Shown here piece after piece: positions 1-7,044 of a DNA stretch of 8,052 bases. Made by a program: the position numbers and the translations under genes. The stretch covers positions 1 through 8,052 of the forward strand of contig CALCTW010000108.1 of the NCBI GenBank assembly GCA_937907055.1. Direction: 5' to 3'. The DNA comes from an uncultured Clostridia bacterium. Its GTDB lineage: Bacteria > Bacillota > Clostridia > Christensenellales > Aristaeellaceae. Below the pieces are notes generated by a model. That model saw only the letters and a list, made by a program, of their open reading frames with translations, had not been told where the DNA came from and searched no databases. The stretch's first letter is position 1, and each line of letters begins with the position of its first letter.

Positions 1-1
1 G

Positions 2-1444
2 TGCGCCTGCCAGAAAGAGGGCGTGGTGCATCGCGACATCAAGCCTGAAAATATCTTTATCGATAAAGACGGCAATTACAAGTTGGGTGACTTTGGCGTC
101 GCGATCTGCCTGTACGGCAGCAAACTGGCGAAGACCCAGCGCGGCACGCCGCTGTATATGGCGCCCGAGGTATTCAAGGGCGAAAAGTATGATGCCCATG
201 TGGATACATACGGGCTGGGTCTGGTGATGTATCAGCTGCTGAATGGTCAGGCGCTGCCCTTCATGGAGAATACCGGCACCTTCATCACTGCTGAAGCGGA
301 GGAAAAAGCGCTTCAGATGAGGATGAGCGGCGAGGAAGCGATCCCGAAGCCTGTGCAGGCGGATGATGAACTGAGCGAGATCATTCTGCAGGCCTGTGAG
401 TATCGGGTGGAAGATCGGTTTGAATCGGCTGAGGAAATGCTGAGCGGCCTGCAGGGGCTGAAGAATCGCCCCGAATATGAGCAGAAGCTGCAGATGCCTG
501 CCCCGAAGGCGGCGGAAGCGGCGGATGAGCAGAACCCCGAGGCGACCAAGAAGGCCATGCCGGGACATTCCACGCTGAACTTCACGGAGAGCATCAAGGA
601 CGGCAAGGTGGTCAACAATGAGGCTGCCGTTGAGGAAGAAGAAGCGGATGACGCGCCCGAGGTCGAGGAAAAGCGCGTACACAGCGAAAAAGTAAATCCC
701 TTTGAGGAAAAGCGCAAGAAGAATAAGCAGCGCACAAAGAAGCTGCTGATCTACGGCGGGATCGCGCTGGCTGTGATCGCGGTCATCGCAATCATCGTGC
801 TGACGAGCATCATCCATGGTCAGTACAAGGCACTGAAGATCTCCAATGACGGACTGCAGTACACCATCACATGGCAGGAGGGCGGAAACGGCCCGTGGAA
901 TGTGACGGTGAGCAATCAGAGTCATGCCGTGGCAAGCGATACTGTCCGCAGCCGCGAGGCGCGGGTGACGCTGGTGCCCGGTTATCAGTATAACATTGAT
1001 GTTGACGGCAAGATCCAGGAAAGCTACAGCGCCGCTGAAACGAAGGGCTACAAGGGCGCGCTTTCCCTGCAGTGGCTCCGCTTCAGTTCCTATACAGTGA
1101 AGCCCGGAACCGCGCTTGAGGATGCCTATCTGACGGATGTAAACGCCATTTCGGCCAATTCCCGGATCGGTGAATCCGGCGAGAAGGGCTATCTGGTAAA
1201 GGGCTGCGTGGAACTGCCGAAGGGTGAGACGGCTGTGATCGATTGTTTCTTTGTGACCGGAAACGGTTATACGGAACATGAGACGATCACGGTGAACGGA
1301 ACGGATGACGGTTTCCGTTATATCTATGTTTCACTGAATGATCTGCTCCATGCCTGCGGCAGCGACGCGGAAAATGTGACCTGCAAGATGTATATCGACG
1401 GACAGTTGCTGGTCTCCCGGAACGCGGAAATCCGATTTGAGTAA
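2..1444 (+). CDS. Transmembrane Hanks-type Ser/Thr protein kinase with extracellular Fn3-like sensor region (5'-truncated)
   Basis: Eukaryotic-like serine/threonine kinase; it would transfer ATP phosphate to Ser/Thr of cytoplasmic targets in response to something sensed outside the membrane. The N-lobe is cut off by the window edge. The reading frame is open from base 2, and the residues before the GTG at 23 (ending QKEG) continue the kinase fold, so that GTG is not the start. Visible residues (counted from base 2): catalytic loop HRDIKPEN at 10-17 (an RD kinase, so probably activated by activation-loop phosphorylation), DFG at 30-32, APE at about 54-56, then the C-lobe to about 150. A charged linker rich in Glu, Lys and Ala and a basic stretch (KRKKNKQRTKK) precede one membrane helix at about 248-270. 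The ectodomain of about 205 residues has an Fn3-like strand pattern (YTITW, LVPGYQYNIDV) and a terminal domain with YIYVSLNDLL near 440. It lacks recognisable PASTA repeats, unlike PknB/PrkC. The TAA stop shares one base with a possible ATG of the next gene, so the two are probably co-transcribed. The kinase call is secure; the ligand is unknown. Confidence 0.93.
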   Translation, partial: CACQKEGVVHRDIKPENIFIDKDGNYKLGDFGVAICLYGSKLAKTQRGTPLYMAPEVFKGEKYDAHVDTYGLGLVMYQLLNGQALPFMENTGTFITAEAEEKALQMRMSGEEAIPKPVQADDELSEIILQACEYRVEDRFESAEEMLSGLQGLKNRPEYEQKLQMPAPKAAEAADEQNPEATKKAMPGHSTLNFTESIKDGKVVNNEAAVEEEEADDAPEVEEKRVHSEKVNPFEEKRKKNKQRTKKLLIYGGIALAVIAVIAIIVLTSIIHGQYKALKISNDGLQYTITWQEGGNGPWNVTVSNQSHAVASDTVRSREARVTLVPGYQYNIDVDGKIQESYSAAETKGYKGALSLQWLRFSSYTVKPGTALEDAYLTDVNAISANSRIGESGEKGYLVKGCVELPKGETAVIDCFFVTGNGYTEHETITVNGTDDGFRYIYVSLNDLLHACGSDAENVTCKMYIDGQLLVSRNAEIRFE

Positions 1445-1445
1445 T

Positions 1446-1451
1446 GAGGTG
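1446..1451 (+). promoter_or_regulatory. Ribosome binding site GAGGTG deciding the start at 1459
   Basis: GAGGTG lies 7 bases before ATG 1459 and overlaps the alternative upstream ATG at 1444, which would have no site of its own and would add five residues (MRCNA) before the signal peptide. The motif starts two bases after the kinase stop codon, which suggests translational coupling. Confidence 0.75.
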
Positions 1452-1458
1452 CAATGCG

Positions 1459-2853
1459 ATGAAGCGGTTTCTCAGTGTTTGTATCGTACTGTGTCTGCTG
1501 GCCGGTCTGACGCCGGTCTACGCGGATACGCTGAATGACGAGTATAATACGATCAAGACCTATTATCGTCAGGCGACCGGTGAATACAATACCAATACGG
1601 ATGAGTATAAAGAGGGCGATGTTGATCCTGAGATCGTGCAGGAAAAACTGCAAAAACTTGTTAACTATTACGGCTTGGACGAAAATAGAAGGACCCGGCT
1701 GGATTCCTATCAGGACGCGCGTCTGATGTATCTTTACGCGGAAGGCCGTCTGGCCATCATGAACGGTCAGTACGCGGACGCGTATGCGGTGCTGAGAAAG
1801 TGCGGCGACTTCGGTTATAAGATCACGGAGTATTACTCCTTTGCCTACGGCATGAGCCTGGCGGCCGGGAATGAAAGCGGTTATCCCGAAGCGATCTCTC
1901 TGCTCCGCTCGGTGCAGGGCAATCCGGAATTCACCTCGCTTTGTCTGACAACCATTCAGAGCTGCGAGGAGAAATTCAAGGTCTATACCCTGAACTATGC
2001 CAAACGCCTGTGCGATGAGGGCGCTCACGATAAGGCGCAGGATGCCTATAAGCAGATCCTGGAGCTGCTGCCCGGCGATAAGGAAGCTACTGCCGCGCTG
2101 AGTGTGTGCCAGACGCATACCGGCGAGGTGGATGTGATCTCCTCGATCACCATCAAGAATGACTATTCCGGTTCTCCCACCTCCTATACCGTGAAGTGGG
2201 AAGGCGAATCGGATTCGTATGAGGTGTCCTGCTCCATGATCGTTGCGAACATAACGGAATGGACCACCGTCACCGTATCCGGCGCGGACAAGTATGTCTT
2301 TAAAGATCTGCTGCCCGGTACCCAGTACCGTTTCCGTGTGCAGAGCGGGGAAGCGTATGCTGAAACCGTAGGCACGACCCTGAAAGCGGAACCCTACTCC
2401 AATATCGCGGCGGACTTTGACTGGACCGGAAGCAACACCATGTATTGCTTTGATAACAAGCGGGATATCTTCCTTGATATGGAGATCCCCAGCTATGATT
2501 ATTATCAGCAGATTAAGTGCAAGCCGGTCAAGGAGCGGATCGTGACCCGCAATAATCCTTCTATCCTGAGCAGCTGCATTCTCTTTGTGTTCCCTACTTT
2601 CGGGATCCCGGAGACCATGCTGGATCAGCCGTATACCCTGCTGCTGCATTTTGAGGATTACGGAACGCTGGTAAGAGAAGGAAAGTGGAACGACCTTTCC
2701 GTCTGCAGCAATTCGGATTATATCTATGTGCTGCTGTATGACCTGTTCGATGAAGCGATCGACACCTGGTCGAAGCTGGAGAATGTGCCTTTCACGGTGG
2801 AAGTGCTGATCGATCAGGCGCTGGTCGTCAGCGCGGAGGGAAAACTGGAATAA
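1459..2853 (+). CDS. Secreted protein: TPR-like helical module plus Fn3-like domain matching the upstream kinase ectodomain
   Basis: Secreted protein of 464 residues, function not recognised. I chose ATG 1459 rather than the in-frame ATG at 1444 because GAGGTG at 1446-1451 sits 7 bases before it and the product then begins with a normal signal peptide (MKRFLSVCIVLCLL, probable cleavage VYA|D after residue 22). Residues about 30-215 are helical with TPR-like pairs (for example YLYAEGRLAIMNGQYADAY and the AHDKAQDAYKQILEL pair). Residues about 223-305 look Fn3-like (SYTVKWEG, LLPGTQYRFRV). The remainder is a beta-rich domain ending with YIYVLLYDLF at about 421 and an ID(x)ALVVS strand. Both C-terminal parts resemble the extracellular part of the upstream kinase, with the YIYV motif at nearly the same distance from the C-terminus (about 43 versus 40 residues). 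The N-terminal module resembles that of the next gene. No lipobox, LPXTG or membrane anchor is visible, so it may be released or held by binding. It could be a ligand, a partner or a decoy for the kinase; this is inference. Confidence 0.88.
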   Translation: MKRFLSVCIVLCLLAGLTPVYADTLNDEYNTIKTYYRQATGEYNTNTDEYKEGDVDPEIVQEKLQKLVNYYGLDENRRTRLDSYQDARLMYLYAEGRLAIMNGQYADAYAVLRKCGDFGYKITEYYSFAYGMSLAAGNESGYPEAISLLRSVQGNPEFTSLCLTTIQSCEEKFKVYTLNYAKRLCDEGAHDKAQDAYKQILELLPGDKEATAALSVCQTHTGEVDVISSITIKNDYSGSPTSYTVKWEGESDSYEVSCSMIVANITEWTTVTVSGADKYVFKDLLPGTQYRFRVQSGEAYAETVGTTLKAEPYSNIAADFDWTGSNTMYCFDNKRDIFLDMEIPSYDYYQQIKCKPVKERIVTRNNPSILSSCILFVFPTFGIPETMLDQPYTLLLHFEDYGTLVREGKWNDLSVCSNSDYIYVLLYDLFDEAIDTWSKLENVPFTVEVLIDQALVVSAEGKLE

Positions 2854-2867
2854 ACATTCATTTTCTT

Positions 2868-2873
2868 GAGGTG
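2868..2873 (+). promoter_or_regulatory. Ribosome binding site GAGGTG deciding the start at 2878
   Basis: GAGGTG lies 4 bases before ATG 2878. A longer reading starting at TTG 2866 would place this site inside the coding sequence and add MRCV ahead of a good signal peptide, so ATG 2878 is preferred. Confidence 0.75.
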
Positions 2874-2877
2874 TGTT

Positions 2878-4380
2878 ATGAAAACGAAGGTCTGTTTTTT
2901 CATCGCGTTCGTCCTGCTGCTGACGCTCTTCTCATCCTTCGCGCTTGCGAATGTTGAGGAAGATTACGACGCGATGCGGTCACTTCTGCAGAGCGTGATC
3001 GATAACCCGGATGACGCGGCCAAGAGCCTGGAACGTGTGATCAAGTATTATGAGAAGAACGGAAGCGGGCTGAAGGGATACAAGCAAGCGGATTATATCT
3101 ATCGCTACGCGAAGGGCCGCGTGTATCTCAGTCAGGGGGATGCCGATAACGCGTATCTGCAGTTCTACGGCCTGACGGAGTTTGTGGAAGGACTTGAACT
3201 GGAGTATTATCTTACCTTCTGTGATGCCATGATGTATAAGGCGGACGCGGAACTTTACGGCAGAAAAGAAGACTATGCCGACGCGATCGAATACTTTACA
3301 AAGGCGAAGGACCTGACAGATTCACCGGCGGCTGCCGTGGATCAGATCGCCCAGTGTGAGACCGGCTACGCGGAGGCTCTGAAAAAGGAAGCAGCTGAAT
3401 ACTGCAAAAAAGGACAGCATGATAAGGCACAGGCTGTCTATGATATGATCATTGATTTCAGCAACAAGATGTGCGCACGAGATGGCAAGAAGCTGAAGGA
3501 AGCCTGTATCGCGCACAGCACCGCGGTCGGAAAAGACGCGTATGAGTACGGCACGGCCTGCATGAATGTCGGAAATTACGCGGATGCTTATGCTTATTTC
3601 GCCGGTGCCGGCACCTATGAAGACAGTCAGCTGAAAATGCTTTATTGTCAGGGTATGATGGCGATCGAGGCGGCCAATGAACTGGAATCAAAGGGCACAA
3701 AGCCCCGTGAGGAACTGGCCGCGGCGAAGAGCTGCTTCTCGAATCTTTCAAGTGTACAGTATGAAGGGGCGGAAAACCTGTATAAGTACTGCTGGGCGCG
3801 TGAATGTGAGATCAACGGCAATACTCAGAAGGCGATCGACCTCTTTGCTGAACTGGCGGGTGTGTTTGACAGCACGGAGCGCTATCGCAGGCTGGATCGC
3901 GGTGAAAAACTGGTGCTGGCTGAGCCTGCCGAAAAGCCCCCGGAAAAGGTGACCACCGTTCCCGGAAGAGCCCTGAGAAGCGTGGATGTGTATACAGGGC
4001 CGGGCAATCAGTATCAGAAAATCAAGGATCTCAAGATCAACGCGGAGAGCGAATTTGTTGTCTGCGCGGAAGAAAGCGGATATTATCTGATCGAGATGAA
4101 GATCGATAAGCAGATGATCCGCGGATGGGTGCAGAAGGAGCGCGTCATCAAGGATGATTCGGTGACGATCTTCGGTAAGACACGCCGTGACACGAGACTG
4201 ACCAAAGATGTAAAGCTTTATTACGGTCCCGGCAATGAATACGCGCAGTGGGATATCAGCCTGAAAAAAGGAACAAAGATTACGGCCTATGATGCCGAGG
4301 ATGTGTATACCATGATCGAATTCACCTATGACGGGGTCAAGTACCGCGCCTGGGTGAAAACAGAAAACCTGAATAACTGA
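2878..4380 (+). CDS. Secreted TPR-like protein with two C-terminal bacterial SH3 (SH3b) domains
   Basis: Secreted protein of 500 residues. The signal peptide is MKTKVCFFIAFVLLLTLFSS with probable cleavage ALA|N after residue 24. Residues about 25-340 are helical repeats with TPR/SEL1-like character (YRYAKGRVYLSQGDADNAY, DYADAIEYFTKA, GQHDKAQAVYDMIIDF, GNYADAYAYFAGAGTYEDS). The first part aligns by eye with the N-terminal module of the preceding gene, including the GxHDKAQ turn. Two SH3b domains follow at about 363-425 and 439-500. Each has the typical (V/K)xxYxGPGNxY strand and turn and ends in a GWV/AWV strand (RGWVQKERV, RAWVKTENL). SH3b domains usually bind peptidoglycan cross-bridges or other wall ligands, so wall attachment or wall sensing is a reasonable inference. 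No enzymatic domain is visible. The gene starts 24 bases after the previous stop and ends 44 bases before the next start, consistent with an operon. Domain calls are firm; the biological role is not. Confidence 0.9.
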   Translation: MKTKVCFFIAFVLLLTLFSSFALANVEEDYDAMRSLLQSVIDNPDDAAKSLERVIKYYEKNGSGLKGYKQADYIYRYAKGRVYLSQGDADNAYLQFYGLTEFVEGLELEYYLTFCDAMMYKADAELYGRKEDYADAIEYFTKAKDLTDSPAAAVDQIAQCETGYAEALKKEAAEYCKKGQHDKAQAVYDMIIDFSNKMCARDGKKLKEACIAHSTAVGKDAYEYGTACMNVGNYADAYAYFAGAGTYEDSQLKMLYCQGMMAIEAANELESKGTKPREELAAAKSCFSNLSSVQYEGAENLYKYCWARECEINGNTQKAIDLFAELAGVFDSTERYRRLDRGEKLVLAEPAEKPPEKVTTVPGRALRSVDVYTGPGNQYQKIKDLKINAESEFVVCAEESGYYLIEMKIDKQMIRGWVQKERVIKDDSVTIFGKTRRDTRLTKDVKLYYGPGNEYAQWDISLKKGTKITAYDAEDVYTMIEFTYDGVKYRAWVKTENLNN

Positions 4381-4424
4381 TCGTTATTGATAAAAAACAA
4401 ACGATACGAACGGGGGAATGCGAG

Positions 4425-5555
4425 ATGCTGAAGCGTATGAGGGGTGTTCTGGCAGCGCTGCTGTGCGTTGTGTTGCTGATGACGGGTGTTAGTTCATTGG
4501 CACTGACCAGCAATGAAAAGGAGAACATGTATAATCTTGTTCTCGCGCAGCTGGAGAATTATCTTGAAGAAGTGGAACATGACGATTTCACGGAACTGGA
4601 TCTGATCCTGGATCAGCTGGATGAACTGGGGAACTACTCCTACAGCCAGCCGCTGCGCTTCTATGTTTCCGCATTGCGCAAGGTGGAAAAGAATGAGTTT
4701 GACTTCGAACTGGATATCTATCTGGATGGTCTTATGACCTATACCCGCTTCGCGGATTACCTTTCCTCCAATGATTCTCCTTTGTTCACCATCGAGGAAT
4801 TCAAGGCCTATATCGACGGCCGTAAGGCTGAACTGGAAGGCCGCGTGAATGAGGCCGTGGCGGCGTACCGCGCCTGCAATGGCTTCTATGACAGCGTGCT
4901 GCGCAAGCAGACCCTGGGCATGGGCATGATGGGTGATCTGTATGATGCCGGATGGGAACTGCTGACGAGCGGCGATCTTGAAGGCGCTTACAGTTATTTC
5001 GCTCAGACTGCCGGTTACAAGGACAGCGATACCTACATGTCGATCATTGTGAACCGACTGGGCTATACGCCTGAGGTGAAGGAGATGGACGCGGTGGCCG
5101 CCGCGCCTGCGCAGGAAGAGGATAACACGAGCACGGCAGATACCGAAGCCCAGCGCGCGGCGGAAGAAGCGGCGCGTCAGGCGGAGGAAGAGGCTGCCAG
5201 ACTGGCTGCTGAGGAAGAAGCCAAGCGTGAGGCTGAAGCCGAGGCGGAGCGCCTCGCGGCTGAGGAAGCAATGAAGAACGCGCAGAGCTACACGATCTAC
5301 ATCACTTCCGCTTCCTGCAACGTGCGAAAGGCGCCCAACAGCAATGCTGAAAAGGTCGGCACGGCGACTGTGGATCAGTCCTTCACGGCTTATGAGATCG
5401 TGGAGGAATCCGCGACCGACAAATGGTATCGCATTGCGTATAACGGCGGCGAAGCGTATGTATCCACCAAGATGGCCGGAACCTCCAAGCACAGCCATAA
5501 TAATGTGACCGAGAGCGGCAAGGCTGCTACCTGCACCGCTGAAGGTAAGACGTAG
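4425..5555 (+). CDS. Secreted helical-module protein with Ala/Glu helix and SH3b domain; reading ends at an in-frame TAG inside a Cys-rich repeat
   Basis: N-terminal part of a longer gene that continues in the same frame to 6194. ATG 4425 has GGGGGA at 4412-4417, 7 bases upstream. The signal peptide runs to about residue 26 (SLA|LTS). Residues 27-216 form a helical module ending LGYTP, colinear with the paralogue starting at 7254 (ALTS-x-EKEN near the mature N-terminus; LGYSP at about 214-218). Residues about 239-287 are a highly charged Ala/Glu-rich helix, probably a rigid spacer. Residues about 288-351 are an SH3b domain (SCNVRKAPNSNAEKVG, EAYVSTKMA). A Cys-rich repeat then begins (AATCTAEGKT) and is cut at residue 377 by TAG 5553-5555, exactly between the repeat's first Cys and its CSICG knuckle. 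Under the standard code the product is 376 residues and loses the Cys repeats and the C-terminal domain. It could be a recent nonsense mutant, a base-calling error or a readthrough/recoded gene. SH3b presence suggests wall association. Confidence 0.85.
   Translation: MLKRMRGVLAALLCVVLLMTGVSSLALTSNEKENMYNLVLAQLENYLEEVEHDDFTELDLILDQLDELGNYSYSQPLRFYVSALRKVEKNEFDFELDIYLDGLMTYTRFADYLSSNDSPLFTIEEFKAYIDGRKAELEGRVNEAVAAYRACNGFYDSVLRKQTLGMGMMGDLYDAGWELLTSGDLEGAYSYFAQTAGYKDSDTYMSIIVNRLGYTPEVKEMDAVAAAPAQEEDNTSTADTEAQRAAEEAARQAEEEAARLAAEEEAKREAEAEAERLAAEEAMKNAQSYTIYITSASCNVRKAPNSNAEKVGTATVDQSFTAYEIVEESATDKWYRIAYNGGEAYVSTKMAGTSKHSHNNVTESGKAATCTAEGKT
5553..5555 (+). other. In-frame TAG (amber) inside an otherwise continuous gene
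   Basis: The codons on both sides stay in one frame (4425 to 6194). The interrupted repeat AATCTAEGKT-TAG-RIYCSICG lines up residue for residue with the next repeat AATCTKAGKSEGSHCSVCG, where the TAG column is Glu (GAA). One base change (GAG to TAG) would explain it. The first ATG downstream, at 5580, lies within the Cys motif and has no Shine-Dalgarno site, so the downstream part is not a separate gene. Confidence 0.9.
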
Positions 5556-6194
5556 AGGATCTATTGCTCCATCTGCGGCATGACGACCAAAGCCGCGACC
5601 ACGATCCCCGCGACCGGTCATAAAACGGTGAAGGATGCTGCCGTTGCAGCCACCTGCACCAAGGCGGGTAAATCGGAAGGCAGCCATTGCTCTGTTTGCG
5701 GCACTGTGATCAAGGCACAGTCCACCACCAAGGCTCTGGGTCATGACTGGGTGAATAAAGCCGGACAGGCTCCCACCAAGACCACGCCCGGTTATACGGA
5801 TTATCAGCAGTGCAGCCGCTGCGGCACTGAGACCGGAAAGACCCAGCGTACGCTGAAGGCCGGCGCGTGGAGCGGATGGTCCACGACCGCGGTCTCTGCG
5901 ACCAACACCCGCGATGTGGAAACCAAGACCGAGACCGAAAAGACATATAAGACATATTACAACTACAACCGCTATAAGTACTGGAACAGTACTTACCAGA
6001 CCTGGTACTTCTCCTACGCGAATGTGGGCGGCGGTCAATGGGAATACAAGCAGACAGAAGCTCCGCTGGGCATCATCAAGTATCCGGACGGCGTGCCGGA
6101 GTATGAAGGCGTATGGTTCAACCTGAGCACCACTCAGGCTGAAGCCGGAACCAAGAGCGTGACCTACTATCGTTACCGCGATTATACAGAGTGA
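5556..6194 (+). CDS. C-terminal part of the amber-split secreted protein: Cys-rich repeats and WSxWS/YRYRD domain
   Basis: Same frame as the coding region starting at 4425; 212 codons with no further stop until TGA at 6192-6194. It holds the rest of repeat 1 (YCSICG ... ATGH), repeat 2 (TCTKAGKSEGSHCSVCG ... ALGH) and a diverged repeat 3 (GYTDYQQCSRCGTETG). These are paired Cys-x-x-Cys knuckles with GH linkers; such repeats are common in large surface proteins of gut Clostridia and may bind metal, though that is unproven. The terminal domain (about the last 110 residues) begins WSGWSTTAVSATNTRDVETKT and ends YRYRDYTE, an aromatic-rich module also known to me from clostridial surface proteins. 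No LPXTG or membrane segment follows. All reading-frame and Cys features are intact after the TAG, so it is either freshly broken or still translated. A gene caller would probably start this piece at ATG 5580, which I consider artificial. Confidence 0.75.
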   Translation, partial: RIYCSICGMTTKAATTIPATGHKTVKDAAVAATCTKAGKSEGSHCSVCGTVIKAQSTTKALGHDWVNKAGQAPTKTTPGYTDYQQCSRCGTETGKTQRTLKAGAWSGWSTTAVSATNTRDVETKTETEKTYKTYYNYNRYKYWNSTYQTWYFSYANVGGGQWEYKQTEAPLGIIKYPDGVPEYEGVWFNLSTTQAEAGTKSVTYYRYRDYTE

Positions 6195-6201
6195 GAATAA
6201 T

Positions 6202-6320
6202 AACATAACACCCGCTCCGATGATTCATGAATCCTGTTCAGCCGTACAGGTGCATCTCAGGGAAGACAGCCGTGATACGGCTCTTCCGGAATGCGAGGAT
6301 CATCGGGGCGGGTTTATGTT
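6202..6320. other. 119-base foldback element (long imperfect inverted repeat with nested hairpins)
   Basis: The arms 6202-6224 and 6299-6320 pair over 22 base pairs with one bulge (C6209) and one T-G wobble (6216/6307); the stem may extend by two more pairs (6225/6298 wobble, 6226/6297). Inside are CCTGT/ACAGG at 6233-6237 and 6246-6250, and GGAAG-AC-AGCCGT paired with ACGGCT-CTTCC (6261-6287). TGCAT 6251-6255 can also pair with ATGCG 6291-6295 (one wobble), giving a three-way-junction shape. It begins 7 bases after the TGA at 6192-6194. A T-rich run (6340-6349) lies 20 bases beyond the stem. It may be an elaborate terminator, a structured RNA, or a small MITE-like foldback; I see no clear target-site duplication. 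Confidence 0.7.
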
Positions 6321-6441
6321 AAGAGGAAAAATATCACGCTTTATTTTTTCTGCAATTCGATGGATTAATGGAATATCAGAGAAATATAGAGGCATATCTG
6401 TTCTATAGAATTGCGATATTCAATATTAGGGAACGCTATTA

Positions 6442-7038
6442 TTAATGACTCAAGAACTCATTACTGATACAGTTTAGAAAGCTATTTCTCAATTCAGGGC
6501 CTAATCCTTTTACTTCTCCAATTTCTTTTATACCTAACATTGCCATATTTCTGCTAACTTTAGACGGGATATTGTTGTTTTTATTTAACATGCAATAATA
6601 GTAACCATCTCCATCATCGCTGAAAATGATACCAACAATTCTTGCTAATAAAGTTTCATGTTGAATTCGCATGAATAATAATGCAGCCTTATCTCCGTTT
6701 GGTAATGTGTATATATCCGCATTCCAAAGCATAGGATCTGTATCGTTGTTTTCTTTATTAATCATTTGTGGGATTATGCCAACGGAGTCTGGATGTTCCA
6801 CAAAAAACGAATATGATTGAATAAACAGCTTAAGCAATGCAGGAGCATCGTTGGATTTCAATACATTAATAAAAATATCTCGCTTTTGTTTACTTAAATC
6901 AAACACTGCTCCTGAGGCGAAACGATCACTAATGGATCGCTTCATTTCCTATTCAAAAATTGTTCTAAGAATTTCTTCTTTTTTTGGTGTTGTTGTATCT
7001 TTAAAAAAATTTTTTCTTAACCATTTGAATAATGACAT
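6442..7038 (-). CDS. Unknown AT-rich gene with an in-frame TAG at codon 30
   Basis: Product not recognised; 198 residues if the TAG is counted. I place the start at ATG 7038-7036 (minus strand), because a textbook GGAGG lies 7 bases upstream (7046-7050) and a good promoter lies further back. The N-terminus is MSLFKWLRKNFFKDTTTPKK, then EEILRTIFE, TAG (6949-6951), E, and then MKRSISDRFASGAVF and onward without a stop to TAA at 6442-6444. A standard call would start at ATG 6945, whose only nearby purines (AGGA) are too close. The product is probably cytoplasmic: no signal peptide or membrane helix is visible. It has a mixed alpha/beta look with strands such as DKAALLFMRIQ and ARIVGIIFSDDGDGYYYCML. 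The base composition is much more AT-rich than the 1-6194 cluster, and it lies on the opposite strand between two paralogous secreted-protein genes, hinting at separate origin. Alternatives: a 29-codon leader peptide coupled to a shorter gene, or a pseudogene. Confidence 0.65.
6949..6951 (-). other. In-frame TAG (amber) at codon 30 of the minus-strand gene
   Basis: Reading minus-strand codons from ATG 7038 gives ...ATT TTT GAA TAG GAA ATG AAG CGA..., so this single TAG separates a well-initiated N-terminus from 167 open codons in the same frame. It is the second such case in the window. Confidence 0.85.
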
Positions 7039-7044
7039 AAGATT

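Noticed and set aside
1324..2649. Antisense open frame of 441 codons on the minus strand
   Set aside because: Shadow of the secreted protein gene at 1459-2853 and the kinase end; no initiation signal and no recognisable protein features.
4380..4405. ATCGTT / AACGAT short inverted repeat between the 2878 and 4425 genes
   Set aside because: Only six base pairs, no T-run and no acceptable -10 box nearby; most likely chance within a 44-base operon gap.
5580..6194. Independent gene starting at ATG 5580
   Set aside because: The ATG lies within a Cys-repeat motif in the same frame as the upstream gene, with no Shine-Dalgarno site; it is the continuation after the TAG.
4494..6206. Antisense open frame of 570 codons on the minus strand
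   Set aside because: It mirrors the codon bias of the plus-strand gene, has no ribosome site at its start, and the translation is low-complexity Arg/Gly/Leu-rich without domains. The plus strand has signal peptide, SH3b and Cys repeats.
6202..6320. Foldback as an integron attC site
   Set aside because: Neither end matches the RYYYAAC / GTTRRRY core sites (the right end reads GTTAAGA), and no integrase or cassette array is visible.
6220..6408. Plus-strand open frame of 62 codons over the foldback
   Set aside because: It lies mostly within the inverted-repeat structure, has no ribosome site and has no protein-like features.
6352..6414. GCAATTC (6352-6358) / GAATTGC (6408-6414) inverted repeat as a terminator
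   Set aside because: The loop is about 49 bases and no T-run follows the stem on either strand.
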